The notes under the pieces were generated by a model. It was not told the origin of the DNA. It saw only the letters and a program-made list of their open reading frames with translations, and did not search any database. Shown here one piece after another: positions 1 to 7,105 of a stretch of DNA of 7,291 nt. The stretch spans positions 1-7,291 of the forward strand of contig CANGVZ010000102.1 of the NCBI GenBank assembly GCA_947457285.1, in the 5' to 3' direction. Within the stretch, counting starts at the first letter, position 1. Each line of letters starts with the position of its first letter. The translations under genes were made by a program, and so were the position numbers. The DNA comes from Flavobacteriales bacterium. Its GTDB lineage: Bacteria > Bacteroidota > Bacteroidia > Flavobacteriales_D > Sanyastnellaceae.

Positions 1-3000
1 AAGTTGGGTTAGGAAAGAGATTGATTTCGGGGACCTTGTCAAAAGCCTTAATTTCAACTGCTGTAATGACTGGAGATTTATTAAACCTTGTTATCACCCC
101 ATCCTCATTTAACGGATTGAAGCCTTTGTAATAAGCTGTTGTCCCAGCTCCATCAAAGTCAAATAGTGTGTAGTCTTCTCTCGCTTCTCCCACTATCCAA
201 CCTCTAAAGTCTGTTGTTTTAAGTGAATGTCCTTCAGTATCTTCTCCACAGCCAAGTTGAGTGCTCCAAAGAATGTTGTTATTCGAGTCAAAAGTCGCAG
301 CTAAAGATCTTCCTGTCTGAGCCGATATGTTTGTTTCCATATGATATCCTCCATCTGAATTGCACAAAGGAAATGCAGTCGGATTTGACTGACAGTAACC
401 CCCTGGCTGCTGAACAGACGTTGAACGATGCGTGCCTGTAATTGTAAGCTCATTGGTTGGCGAAACATGAGACGAAAAAGCAGCCTCTTCATTGTTACCC
501 CCAAAGAATGTACTCCAAGTGAGTTGAAAAGTATCAAAGACCGTGTTATGCGTTAACTTCATGACAAAACCTTGCGACCCTTGACCAAAAGATTGCTGCT
601 GCCAACCAGATCCAACAATTGGAAAGGTGGCGCTTTGCGAGGTAGAAATTTGTTTTATTCCTGTCAAATAAATTTGTCTCTCAGCAGTTAGAGATTCCAC
701 TTTCGAAACACCAAGACTAGGTCTTTGAAAAAGATCGTTGCCTCCAGCTGTTGTTTCATACACAAATGTGCTATAATCCAAGGAGTGGATTGGAACGTTT
801 CCATTGAAGGTCACTCCGTATTTAATGAAGAAATAGTTAGCGGCATCTGGATTTACTGGGTTAAATGAAAAGTCTGTCGATTGTTTCAACAGAGGAAATT
901 CATTTCCAGGCGGATTTACTTCATCAATGTTTCCATATTGCAAACTTTCTGTGGTTCCTACTAAGTACAAAGCTTGAGGGTCTACTGATGCAACAACATC
1001 CCATAAATAATCATTTTCACTGGTTCCAAAAAATGTTCCCCACATGACGGGTTGATTGGGATCGCTATCATTGATGCATAGGATTACTCCATCTTCATTT
1101 TGTGAGTAAGGTAGTACAAGGCTTTCAGGGTCTGATGCCATCATTTCCCAGCCTAGGCCTGAGGACGTATGTCCCGTTAGATAAAGTCTACGGGGGCCGC
1201 TTTTGGGGGTTGGAACCAAAGAAATTCCTCTTAAATTATCGAACCCATTGCCTCCAATATAACTATCCACCACTGGTTGTCCATTTAGTCCATTTAATTT
1301 CAGATATAAACCATCACGATTGCCATTTTTAACTACATCATTTAATCCTTCAGGTCCCCACAAGCCTAGTCCATCGCTGCCTGTAACCCCAGTTACATGT
1401 ACAAAGTTATTATCTGCCCAAGCAATATCAAAACCCAAATCAAAGCTTGACCCACCATAAATAGTAACCCATCCAGCCGAACAATCTTCACGAAATTTAC
1501 CTATTAAAAAATCTTGATTCAAAGATGCCGAGGATAAATCAAGGGTATTTCCAATATCGGGAATGTTTGCTGATATTGTAATCCCAACAACGAAAGCCTC
1601 ATTTCCTGGGTTTACGTCCACCCCATTTAACTCATCATCGCTACTCCCCCCAAAGAATGTGCTCCATTCGATATTATTGGTGCCTGGGCAACTTAGTTGA
1701 ACGGATGATAGCAATCTAGAGTTAATTTCAATTACGAGTGTTCCTGTCCAAGCTCCGATATTTCCAAAAGTGACCTCATTGCCTGTGACAACATAGCTTG
1801 GTTGCCAAGAGTGTTGGATTAAAGCTCCTGTAGAATTATTCATAGAATAGGCGATGGGTCTTTCTTGTTCTTCTGTTGTCCATTCTAGTCCGATCTTCAA
1901 CTTTCCATCACCGCCCACACCGATACTTGTATGGCCAGAATATTCTGATTTAACATTCGAAACATTGGCGCCACTGCGAATTACAAAATAATATCTATAT
2001 GCCAGTTCATTCTGAGTAAACATCAAATCGACATTTGGATAAATGTCTTTCCAAACGACACCACTAAACATCTCTGTTTTCAAACTCGGTTGATTCATAT
2101 GAGTTAAATAATAATTAGTCAAACTCGACATCAGCTTGATGGGCACCCAGTCACTAACTGTGCTGGCATTCTTGAATCCCATGTCAATGCGTTGAGCACT
2201 TACAGTATTTTCATCGATTCGGTTGGTGAACACCATTGACATTTTTTGATTATTCAATAAAAAGGTAGAGGGGTAAGAAGTGTAGTTGTAGTATTTCGAC
2301 TCACTATCGCTCAATCCTTGAGCATTGCGAACTTGCCCATTATTGACCTCATAACCTTGACTTGATTGTGTACCGAAGTTTTGAGGAATATAAACAGTTT
2401 GTTCCCTCCATTTTACAAGTGCGTAACCAAATCCAACTCCTTTTTCTGTTTGGGTAGCAATAAAAATATTGCTGCCGTTGACTGCCATAGAGTAAACTGC
2501 ATCGAGTCCATTGGAATCTCCGTTGAAATAGCCATGGGCTAACACAGTACCATTACTTTGGCTTACTTTTATCAATGCAACATCCTGATTAAACTCATTT
2601 ATGTTATTGGCAGCTACAAAGAGGTCATTGCTAAAATTCTTTGCTATTTTATATCCTTCACTGGAAGTAGATTCTATACCATTCCACTCCGTTGTCCATT
2701 GTGAAGCACCAGTTGAAGCATTAAGTTTCCCAATAATCGCTTTCTTGCCTTCATTGGTATTAGTGTAGCCGGTGAATGCAATATTCAGGTTGTCAATAAT
2801 CGCTAGGGAAAAGGCATGATCATCTTGATTTACGGATCCATTTTTTTCATAGACCCATTGCTCGACGAGTGAATTATTATACTTGATAATTCTTAGATTT
2901 TTTCCTTGGCCAGAAACATTCTTTGATCCGCATACATATATTGATTCAGCTGAATCAATTATTAAATCAGATATTTCATCAAGTTCAGAATTATCGCCAC

Positions 3001-3747
3001 CTGTGTAGGCAGCTCCTGAAAGTGCTCCAGAATTTAAATTGAAGCTAAAACGCGTTAGTCTCCAAGCAATTGGACTTATTGATGATTGGCTTGCTCCTCC
3101 TATAATAATTGTCGAAGTAGATAAGACAACTCTATGGGCGACATCTTGGAGATTGTATGTAGAGTTAAAAGTACTCCCCCAAAGCAGGGTGCCTGAGGTA
3201 TCATACTTTCTTACAATCACATCGGTGAGTTGGGTAGGGGATATGACAGCCCCTCCGACACAATAGGCATTTCCGCTAGCATCTAATGTAATTGAGTTAA
3301 AGCCGTCCAATAAATTTGCTGGGCCGCCATAGGTCCTTGACCATAAAAACAATCCCGAAGAATTGTACTTGACAATCACTGCGCATAATCATTTACACCT
3401 ACTTGTATTGATCCTACAATATAAACATTATTGTTTGCGTCAACGGCAACGTCGGCGCCATAATCATCTCCATTAAAGGATCCATTAAATTGCTTAGACC
3501 ATAAAAGTTGGTTCGATGCATCATGCTTTGTTATGAGCATATTGTATGAACCTGCGTTGTCCAGAGTAGAGCCCACAGTATAGGTATCGGAGCCTTTTAT
3601 TTGGACCTTACTTGCCGTTAGAAACATTTCTTGGGCTCCAAAGATCGAAGATTCTTGGACATACAGTGCTTGTTGTTGTTGTGCCGTAACTTTGACATGA
3701 AAGCATAAAAAAGTAAGGACAACAGATAGAATGTTGATTGTTTTCAT
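1..3747 (-). CDS. Large T9SS-secreted SBBP-repeat protein with DUF7948-like domain (3' end cut by window edge; one frameshift)
   Basis: About 1,250 residues are visible. The start ATG at 3747 begins a clear Sec signal peptide (MKTINILSVVLTFLCF...VTA, cleavage likely before the QQQQ run). Residues ~75-460 hold divergent SBBP-like repeats (LLWSKQFNG...VYIVG, LWSRTYGG...AYCVGG, LLWGSTF...IIIGG). Residues ~470-675 resemble DUF7948, the domain that typically precedes SBBP repeats: WVPIKLMSSLTNYYLT, VVWKDIYPNVDLMF, AYRYYFVIRSGANVSNVK, then GTLVIE. A second repeat set follows with WSTFFGGSSDDELNG (~695), IYGGSSFD (~763), YIGGNGFDN (~830), WGTFFGTSENDY (~903), WSTFFGGNNEE (~1078) and LWSTQLGCGEDTEG (~1161). 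The last residues, INLFPNPT (~1242-1249), open a type A T9SS sorting domain whose remaining ~70 residues lie outside. The frame closes at TGA 3376-3378 but continues without a stop from 3379 to position 2 in the neighbouring frame. It is probably an exported or surface beta-propeller protein; ligand unknown. Confidence 0.9.
3376..3384 (-). other. Single-base (-1) frameshift in the SBBP-repeat gene
   Basis: Upstream the protein reads ...SIQVGVNDYAQ then TGA at 3376-3378. In the adjacent frame VIVKYNSSGLFLWSRTYGG begins at 3379, which is exactly the expected continuation of an SBBP repeat ('xVIVKY..SG..LW'). Adding one G on the coding strand in the GCGCAG context (3379-3384) would give NDYAAVIVKYNSSG. 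Only one base is missing, and the following ~1,126 codons are open, which points to a recent mutation or a sequence error rather than long-term decay. Confidence 0.88.
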
Positions 3748-3854
3748 TTATTTAAAGAATTTGTTGATTAAGGAAACGACGTCTCGTTTTGTTTTCTAGT
3801 TCGAATTAGCACAACGAACTTAATTCATAAATTCTTTAAAACAAATTTTATCTA

Positions 3855-3884
3855 CAATTTTAACATATTAAGATTTCAATTCAA
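3855..3884 (-). promoter_or_regulatory. Putative Bacteroidota-type promoter of the SBBP-repeat gene
   Basis: On the minus strand, TTG (3884-3882) and TAAAATTG (3862-3855) are separated by 19 bases. This matches the Bacteroidota primary sigma pattern TTG-N(about 20)-TAnnTTTG with one mismatch. Transcription would start near 3848, leaving a roughly 100-base AT-rich leader before the ATG at 3747. The bases before the ATG (TTTAAATAA) are A/T-rich with no Shine-Dalgarno, as is usual in this phylum. Confidence 0.35.
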
Positions 3885-3885
3885 T

Positions 3886-3912
3886 AGTCCCTATAGCCTA
3901 TAGGAAGGGACT
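3886..3912. repeat. Imperfect inverted repeat / hairpin in the divergent intergenic region
   Basis: AGTCCC (3886-3891) pairs with GGGACT (3907-3912) and TATAG (3892-3896) with CTATA (3898-3902), leaving GGAA (3903-3906) bulged. Equivalently CCTATAG-C-CTATAGG is a 7-base perfect inverted repeat. Read on the plus strand it is followed by TTTTATTATT, which resembles a weak intrinsic terminator, yet no plus-strand gene lies upstream. It sits between the minus-strand promoter candidate and the plus-strand gene, so it could be an operator, a leader structure, or the end of an unrecognised short RNA. Confidence 0.4.
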
Positions 3913-3935
3913 TTTATTATTCTGAGTTTTCTCCC

Positions 3936-3943
3936 TATTTTTG
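3936..3943 (+). promoter_or_regulatory. Candidate -7 element (TATTTTTG) before the Asp-box protein gene
   Basis: TATTTTTG fits TAnnTTTG exactly, but it ends only 4 bases before the ATG at 3948 and no TTG is found about 20 bases upstream. If real, the transcript would be leaderless or nearly so. In such AT-rich DNA it may be chance. Confidence 0.2.
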
Positions 3944-3947
3944 ACTT

Positions 3948-4055
3948 ATGGTAAAAAAACTACTCTTCGTCCTTTTTGCACTACTTTCTACGAATGCATT
4001 TTCTCAATCTCTCAAGAGAAAAATTGCAGAGGCTCGCACCAACAATTATTTTTAA
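3948..4055 (+). pseudogene. Signal-peptide fragment of the Asp-box T9SS protein, ended by an in-frame TAA
   Basis: ATG at 3948 starts MVKKLLFVLFALLSTNAFSQ, a textbook Sec signal peptide (KK, a hydrophobic core, cleavage after AFS or SQ), then SLKRKIAEARTNNYF and a TAA at 4053-4055. This is the same frame as the 4089-6470 coding region, and the codons between (ICEIANAHFDE) read straight into it. Related propeller proteins have this order: signal peptide, a short helical stretch, then a KF.RWEWYW segment. One base change at 4053 (TAA to AAA or GAA) restores a single protein of about 840 residues. The fragment is therefore the true 5' end of the next gene, not a separate small gene. Confidence 0.85.
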
Positions 4056-4088
4056 ATTTGTGAAATCGCAAATGCTCACTTCGATGAA

Positions 4089-6470
4089 GTGGGCCGCGAA
4101 AGCGCAGAAGGAGAAAGAGATTCAGAGTATGTGAAATTCAGAAGATGGGAATGGTATTGGTCCACTCGCGTGCTTCCCGATGGAAGTTTCCCAAACATGA
4201 TTGATCAGAAAAGAGTCTATGATGCGTTGCAGCGTTCTGCCAATCGCGACAACGATGTCACTTGGATCAATATCAACCAAACCACTGCTGCTGGCGGCTA
4301 CCACGGCATGGGCCGCCTCACTTCTGTCGCTTTTCACCCAACGGATGCAGATATCTTTTATGTAGGCGCTCCGATCGGAGGTGTGTGGAAAACAATCGAT
4401 GGTGGAGAAAACTGGATTGCTCTCGGCGACTCGCTCCCCTATCTCAGCGTTGGCAACATCGTCATCGATTCTCAAAACCCCGACAACCTGTACATCACCA
4501 TCGGCGATCACAACGGTTGGTGGGAATATGGTCTCGGTGTGTACAAGTCAACAGACGCAGGTCTTACGTGGCAACCAACGTCACACACGACACCTTTCAC
4601 CAGTCAGACGGCTTATTCGAGAATGATCATCAATCCCGAAAATCCTTTGGAACTTTTCGTAGCGCAAACAGACGGTCTTTTCCGTACACAAGACGGCGGT
4701 GATACATGGACTCTCGTGCACGATGGCTATCACAACGATGTAGTATTTCAACCTGGAAATCCAAGCACCGTTTATTCTTGTACCAACGACTATTGGGGAA
4801 GTAGCGAAGTATATGTTAGTTATGACAGCGGCGACAACTGGTATCAACTCACCGACTTCGGAACATCTTACTCACAAATCAAACTAACTGTAACACCTGC
4901 TAATTCCGACTACCTCGGTATCATGCACAATTATGCTGGTGATGTACAATTTTATCTCAGTACAGATGGTGGCGTGAATCTCGAAACGCCCTCATGGATG
5001 CCCGAAGATGGAATCATTTTCTTTTCCCCCGTAGATCAAAACAATATGTATTGCGGATGGATGAATGTATTCCGCTCTTACGATGCTGGCTGGCAGTGGG
5101 AACAAAACACATTGTGGTACGGCAGCGACGAATTTCACGAAGTACACGCCGATCAACGCAACGTGGCCTATCACCCGTTGACCAACGAGATCTTCTTTTG
5201 TAATGATGGAGGCCTGTACAAGTACAACGAAATCACTGATACGTGGACAGACCTTTCTGATGGACTCATCATCACTCAATATTACCGCATCGCCGTTGCA
5301 CAAACAGACGATACGTTTATGATTGGTGGCACACAAGACAACGGTGGCCGCAAACGTCTTGGATTCAACACATGGGGACCCACCAATGGCGGCGATGCTA
5401 TGGAAGTAGCTATTAATCCATCCAATGAAAATACAATTTATACTACCTATGTAGATGGTGAACTCTACCGCAGTTATGACCAATGGGAAAACGATCAGTA
5501 CTATGATATCACCCCTCCACAAACCACTGGAGGCGCATGGGTAACACCATACGTTATAGACCCGAACGATCATTCGGTTTTGATTGCTGGCTACGAAGAT
5601 GTGTTCCGATCACAGGATGAAGGAAACACATGGGAACAATTGACATTTGGGATCACTGGTAGTCCTGATAATAAGCTTGACGCCGTTGCAGTGGCGCCGT
5701 CAAACTCTGACATCATCATGGCTGCGCGCAATGCAAAGCTTTATAAAACGATAGACGGAGGAGCTACCTGGACCAATCACAATGCATTTCCAGCAGCGAT
5801 GTATGACGCCCGTATTACTTCAATCACCATCCATCCGGAAGATCCAAATAGAATTTATATTACCATTGGAGGCTATCAAAACCTCAACAAAGTGCGCTAT
5901 AGCACCAACGGAGGAATCACCTTTACCAATATCTCTTACAACTTACCCAACGTTCCCGTGAACTGCGGCATCATCGATAAAGACAGTGAGAATTTTGATT
6001 TTTACATTGGAACAGATGCGGGAATATTTCTATTTGATCCAAACGCCAACACTTGGAACTACTACGGATTCGGCGTTCCCAATACTTCGGTTACTGATTT
6101 AGAAATTCAATACAATACACGCAAACTTCGCGCGGGCACTTTTGGCCGTGGCATCTGGGAAGCCGACCTCGCATCTGAAGCGACAGTAAGCGTGAACAAT
6201 CGCACCCCACAAAATGCGCAATGGGTAGAGTTAGGTTTGAATCCCATTCACGATCAATTGGTATTGAATATTCACGCTACCGCGAATGAACAAGTATTCA
6301 TCCGCGTTAGCGACGCACAAGGCAAAGTAGTACACGACACCAAAGACACATTCGTGATGGGCAATTACCAGCGTTTCATTCCGTTGCCCAATCTCAATGC
6401 TGGAATCTACTATGTTCAAATCATCTCCCCCAACTACCCCTCGCAAGCGATGAAGATGGTGGTGAGGTAG
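4089..6470 (+). CDS. Secreted Asp-box (sortilin/BNR-like) beta-propeller protein with T9SS sorting domain
   Basis: The longest open reading begins at GTG 4089 (793 residues), but the natural start is ATG 3948 in the same frame, beyond the TAA at 4053. After FRRWEWYWSTRV the protein carries at least nine Asp-boxes (S/T-x-D-x-G-x-T/N-W). Counted from the GTG they start near residue 101 (KTIDGGENW), 153 (KSTDAGLTW), 199 (RTQDGGDTW), 243 (VSYDSGDNW), 290 (LSTDGGVN), 329 (RSYDAGWQW), 507 (RSQDEGNTW), 553 (KTIDGGATW) and 604 (YSTNGGITF). Blades like these form the propellers of sortilin/VPS10 and sialidase-like proteins, but no sialidase catalytic set is evident, so a binding or structural role is more likely. 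Residues ~712-793 (LGLNPIHDQLVLNI... GIYYVQI...MKMVVR) are a type A T9SS C-terminal sorting domain, complete to the TAG stop. Without the 3948-4055 segment the product lacks a signal peptide and could not reach the T9SS. Codons favour C endings (ATC, AAC, ACC) more than in the divergent neighbour. Confidence 0.9.
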   Translation: MGRESAEGERDSEYVKFRRWEWYWSTRVLPDGSFPNMIDQKRVYDALQRSANRDNDVTWININQTTAAGGYHGMGRLTSVAFHPTDADIFYVGAPIGGVWKTIDGGENWIALGDSLPYLSVGNIVIDSQNPDNLYITIGDHNGWWEYGLGVYKSTDAGLTWQPTSHTTPFTSQTAYSRMIINPENPLELFVAQTDGLFRTQDGGDTWTLVHDGYHNDVVFQPGNPSTVYSCTNDYWGSSEVYVSYDSGDNWYQLTDFGTSYSQIKLTVTPANSDYLGIMHNYAGDVQFYLSTDGGVNLETPSWMPEDGIIFFSPVDQNNMYCGWMNVFRSYDAGWQWEQNTLWYGSDEFHEVHADQRNVAYHPLTNEIFFCNDGGLYKYNEITDTWTDLSDGLIITQYYRIAVAQTDDTFMIGGTQDNGGRKRLGFNTWGPTNGGDAMEVAINPSNENTIYTTYVDGELYRSYDQWENDQYYDITPPQTTGGAWVTPYVIDPNDHSVLIAGYEDVFRSQDEGNTWEQLTFGITGSPDNKLDAVAVAPSNSDIIMAARNAKLYKTIDGGATWTNHNAFPAAMYDARITSITIHPEDPNRIYITIGGYQNLNKVRYSTNGGITFTNISYNLPNVPVNCGIIDKDSENFDFYIGTDAGIFLFDPNANTWNYYGFGVPNTSVTDLEIQYNTRKLRAGTFGRGIWEADLASEATVSVNNRTPQNAQWVELGLNPIHDQLVLNIHATANEQVFIRVSDAQGKVVHDTKDTFVMGNYQRFIPLPNLNAGIYYVQIISPNYPSQAMKMVVR

Positions 6471-6472
6471 GG

Positions 6473-6642
6473 GTTAAAGAACAAAGAATAAAAGAACAGG
6501 GAACAAGGGATAAAAGAACAGGGATTTTAGGAACAAGGAACAAGGGATAAAAGAACAAGGAGTAAAAGAACATGGGAACAAGGGGAACAGGGGATATAAG
6601 AACAAGGAATAAAAGAACAAGGAACAGGGGAAATTCAGTACT
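6473..6642. repeat. Degenerate purine-rich tandem repeat (GAACAAGG / TAAAAGAACA units)
   Basis: Starting right behind the TAG at 6468-6470, short variable units such as AAAAGAACA, GGAACAAGG, GGGATAAAA and GGAACAGGGG repeat about a dozen times, with a few more (GGGAACATGGGAACAG) after the hairpin at 6649-6670. The plus strand is almost all A and G. There is no fixed unit length and no spacer/repeat alternation, so this is not a CRISPR array. The opposite strand gives apparent Leu/Phe/Pro/Cys/Ser-rich frames (FPCSLFFYSLFLYPLF), which are artefacts of the repeat. Tracts of this sort are common after genes in Bacteroidota genomes. Confidence 0.75.
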
Positions 6643-6648
6643 TTAATA

Positions 6649-6670
6649 GCCTGCCCATTCATGGGCAGGC
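6649..6670. repeat. Perfect 10-bp inverted repeat (hairpin) after the Asp-box gene
   Basis: GCCTGCCCAT (6649-6658) and ATGGGCAGGC (6661-6670) are exact inverted copies separated by TC. It is GC-rich in an AG-rich setting, so it should fold strongly in RNA or single-stranded DNA. It has no T run on either side, so it is not a standard intrinsic terminator, though it may protect or end the mRNA of the upstream gene. It is probably a dispersed palindromic element. Confidence 0.65.
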
Positions 6671-6736
6671 CGGGAACATGGGAACAGAGGGAATATGGGG
6701 GATTCAGAATTTTGAAGAACCACTTGCGCCTCATAT

Positions 6737-6752
6737 CGACTCCGTAGGAGTC
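6737..6752. repeat. Palindromic element GACTCC-GTA-GGAGTC, copy 1
   Basis: The sequence CGACTCCGTAGGAGTC contains a 6-bp stem around GTA. An almost identical element lies 53 bases further on at 6790-6806. Short palindromes of this form recur between genes in Bacteroidota genomes; I infer a dispersed repeat of unknown function. Confidence 0.65.
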
Positions 6753-6789
6753 TAATGTTTGTAACATCGCAAAACACCCACGCTCTTCT

Positions 6790-6806
6790 CGACTCCGTAG
6801 GAGTCG
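6790..6806. repeat. Palindromic element CGACTCC-GTA-GGAGTCG, copy 2
   Basis: This is the second copy of the element at 6737-6752, with the stem extended to 7 bp. Sixteen consecutive bases (CGACTCCGTAGGAGTC) are identical in both copies, while the flanking DNA is not similar, which fits a dispersed repeat rather than a longer tandem duplication. Confidence 0.65.
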
Positions 6807-6839
6807 CACATAATCCACCCGAGTAAAATTCCAATTTCC

Positions 6840-6857
6840 TCCCGATAGCTATCGGGA
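6840..6857. repeat. Perfect 18-bp palindrome (TCCCGATAGCTATCGGGA)
   Basis: The sequence is fully self-complementary with no loop bases. It lies about 55 bases upstream of the leader promoter candidate at 6913. It may be another dispersed palindromic element, or a dimeric protein-binding site; the sequence alone does not decide. Confidence 0.6.
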
Positions 6858-6892
6858 CTCCCAGTCTCCAAATTCTAATTTCAAATTTTTTT

Positions 6893-6920
6893 TTGTTTTT
6901 AAAAAACTCCTCTATATTTG
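6893..6920 (+). promoter_or_regulatory. Bacteroidota-type promoter for the Cys/Met leader region
   Basis: TATATTTG at 6913-6920 is an exact TAnnTTTG element, with TTG at 6893-6895 in a T-rich tract (spacer 17, slightly short of the usual ~20). Transcription would start near 6926, only about 15 bases before the first leader ATG at 6941. A short untranslated lead into a tiny ORF followed by a terminator is the expected layout of an attenuated operon. Confidence 0.55.
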
Positions 6921-6940
6921 CACCAGCAAAAAAGCAAATT

Positions 6941-6997
6941 ATGATTCTTTCAATGTGCTGTATGATGTGTTGTCACTCCTCGGGAAACCGAAGGTAG
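6941..6997 (+). CDS. Leader peptide 1, Cys/Met-rich (18 aa), probable attenuator peptide
   Basis: The ORF encodes MILSMCCMMCCHSSGNRR followed by TAG at 6995-6997. Four Cys (TGC/TGT at 6956, 6959, 6968, 6971) and three internal Met codons are packed within residues 5-11, followed by one His. It starts about 15 bases after the predicted transcription start and ends 39 bases before a strong terminator (7036). Its last codons contain CCGAAGG (6988-6994), complementary to CCTTCGG in the terminator's 5' arm. A product this short with such composition is unlikely to be a functional protein. Translation itself is probably the sensor: stalling at Cys codons when charged tRNA-Cys is scarce. A metal-binding microprotein is a less likely alternative. 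Confidence 0.72.
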   Translation: MILSMCCMMCCHSSGNRR

Positions 6998-7048
6998 CAG
7001 CTCATTGTTTGCACAAAAAGAATAAGCAAATATTGAAAAGCCCTTCGG
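6978..7048 (+). promoter_or_regulatory. Mutually exclusive pause hairpin and antiterminator of attenuator 1
   Basis: Segment 1:2 is a GNRA-tetraloop hairpin: TCGG (6980-6983), GAAA loop, CCGA (6988-6991), extendable by C6978-G6993 across a mismatch. Segment 2:3 pairs CCGAAGG (6988-6994) with CCTTCGG (7042-7048), a perfect 7-bp antiterminator. Both use the same bases, and 2:3 destroys the terminator at 7036-7066. A ribosome stalled on the Cys codons (6956-6973) leaves CCGAAGG free, while one that reaches the TAG covers it. So starvation would give read-through and plenty would give termination. Confidence 0.62.
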
Positions 7049-7070
7049 AAATCCGAAGGGCTTTTTGTTT
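7036..7070 (+). terminator. Intrinsic terminator of attenuator 1
   Basis: AAAAGCCCTTCGGA (7036-7049) pairs perfectly over 14 bp with TCCGAAGGGCTTTT (7052-7065) around an AA turn, followed by further Ts (to TTTTTGTTTT). The A/T ends make it symmetrical, so it could also stop transcription from the other side. It lies 39 bases past the stop of leader peptide 1. Confidence 0.88.
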
Positions 7071-7105
7071 TAAACCACTTTTTTTTAGAAAAAATAATTT
7101 ATAAA

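Noticed and set aside
301..537. Minus-strand ORF of 78 aa at 301-537
   Set aside because: It is in a different frame from the continuous WSTFFGG-repeat reading that covers the same bases.
223..1332. Small plus-strand ORFs at 223-441, 865-1047 and 1102-1332, and 3039-3266
   Set aside because: All lie opposite the long minus-strand repeat protein, whose frame is open and domain-rich. Their translations show no recognisable domain or start context.
4053..4055. Reassignment of TAA as a sense codon
   Set aside because: A single instance in one gene does not support an altered code, and terminator and promoter style fit ordinary Bacteroidota.
4089..4091. GTG at 4089 as the true start of the Asp-box protein
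   Set aside because: It would give a T9SS cargo with no signal peptide, while a perfect signal peptide lies in the same frame at 3948. It is only the first start-like codon after the internal TAA.
4122..5573. Overlapping ORFs on both strands inside the Asp-box gene (e.g. 4122-4511 minus, 4262-4702 plus, 4992-5573 minus)
   Set aside because: They are shadow frames of the Asp-box coding region; low-complexity or implausible translations.
6473..6642. CRISPR array
   Set aside because: The repeats are short, degenerate and of variable length, with no spacers of constant size and no cas genes in view.
6474..6834. Minus-strand ORFs at 6474-6818 and 6643-6834
   Set aside because: They are translations of the purine-rich repeat tract and palindromes (Leu/Phe/Pro/Cys/Ser strings). 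Spurious proteins of this kind are typical of such repeats.
7095..7102. TAATTTAT as a promoter for leader 2
   Set aside because: It departs from TAnnTTTG, the nearest upstream TTG (7065-7067) is 27 bases away inside the terminator tail, and it nearly touches the ATG.
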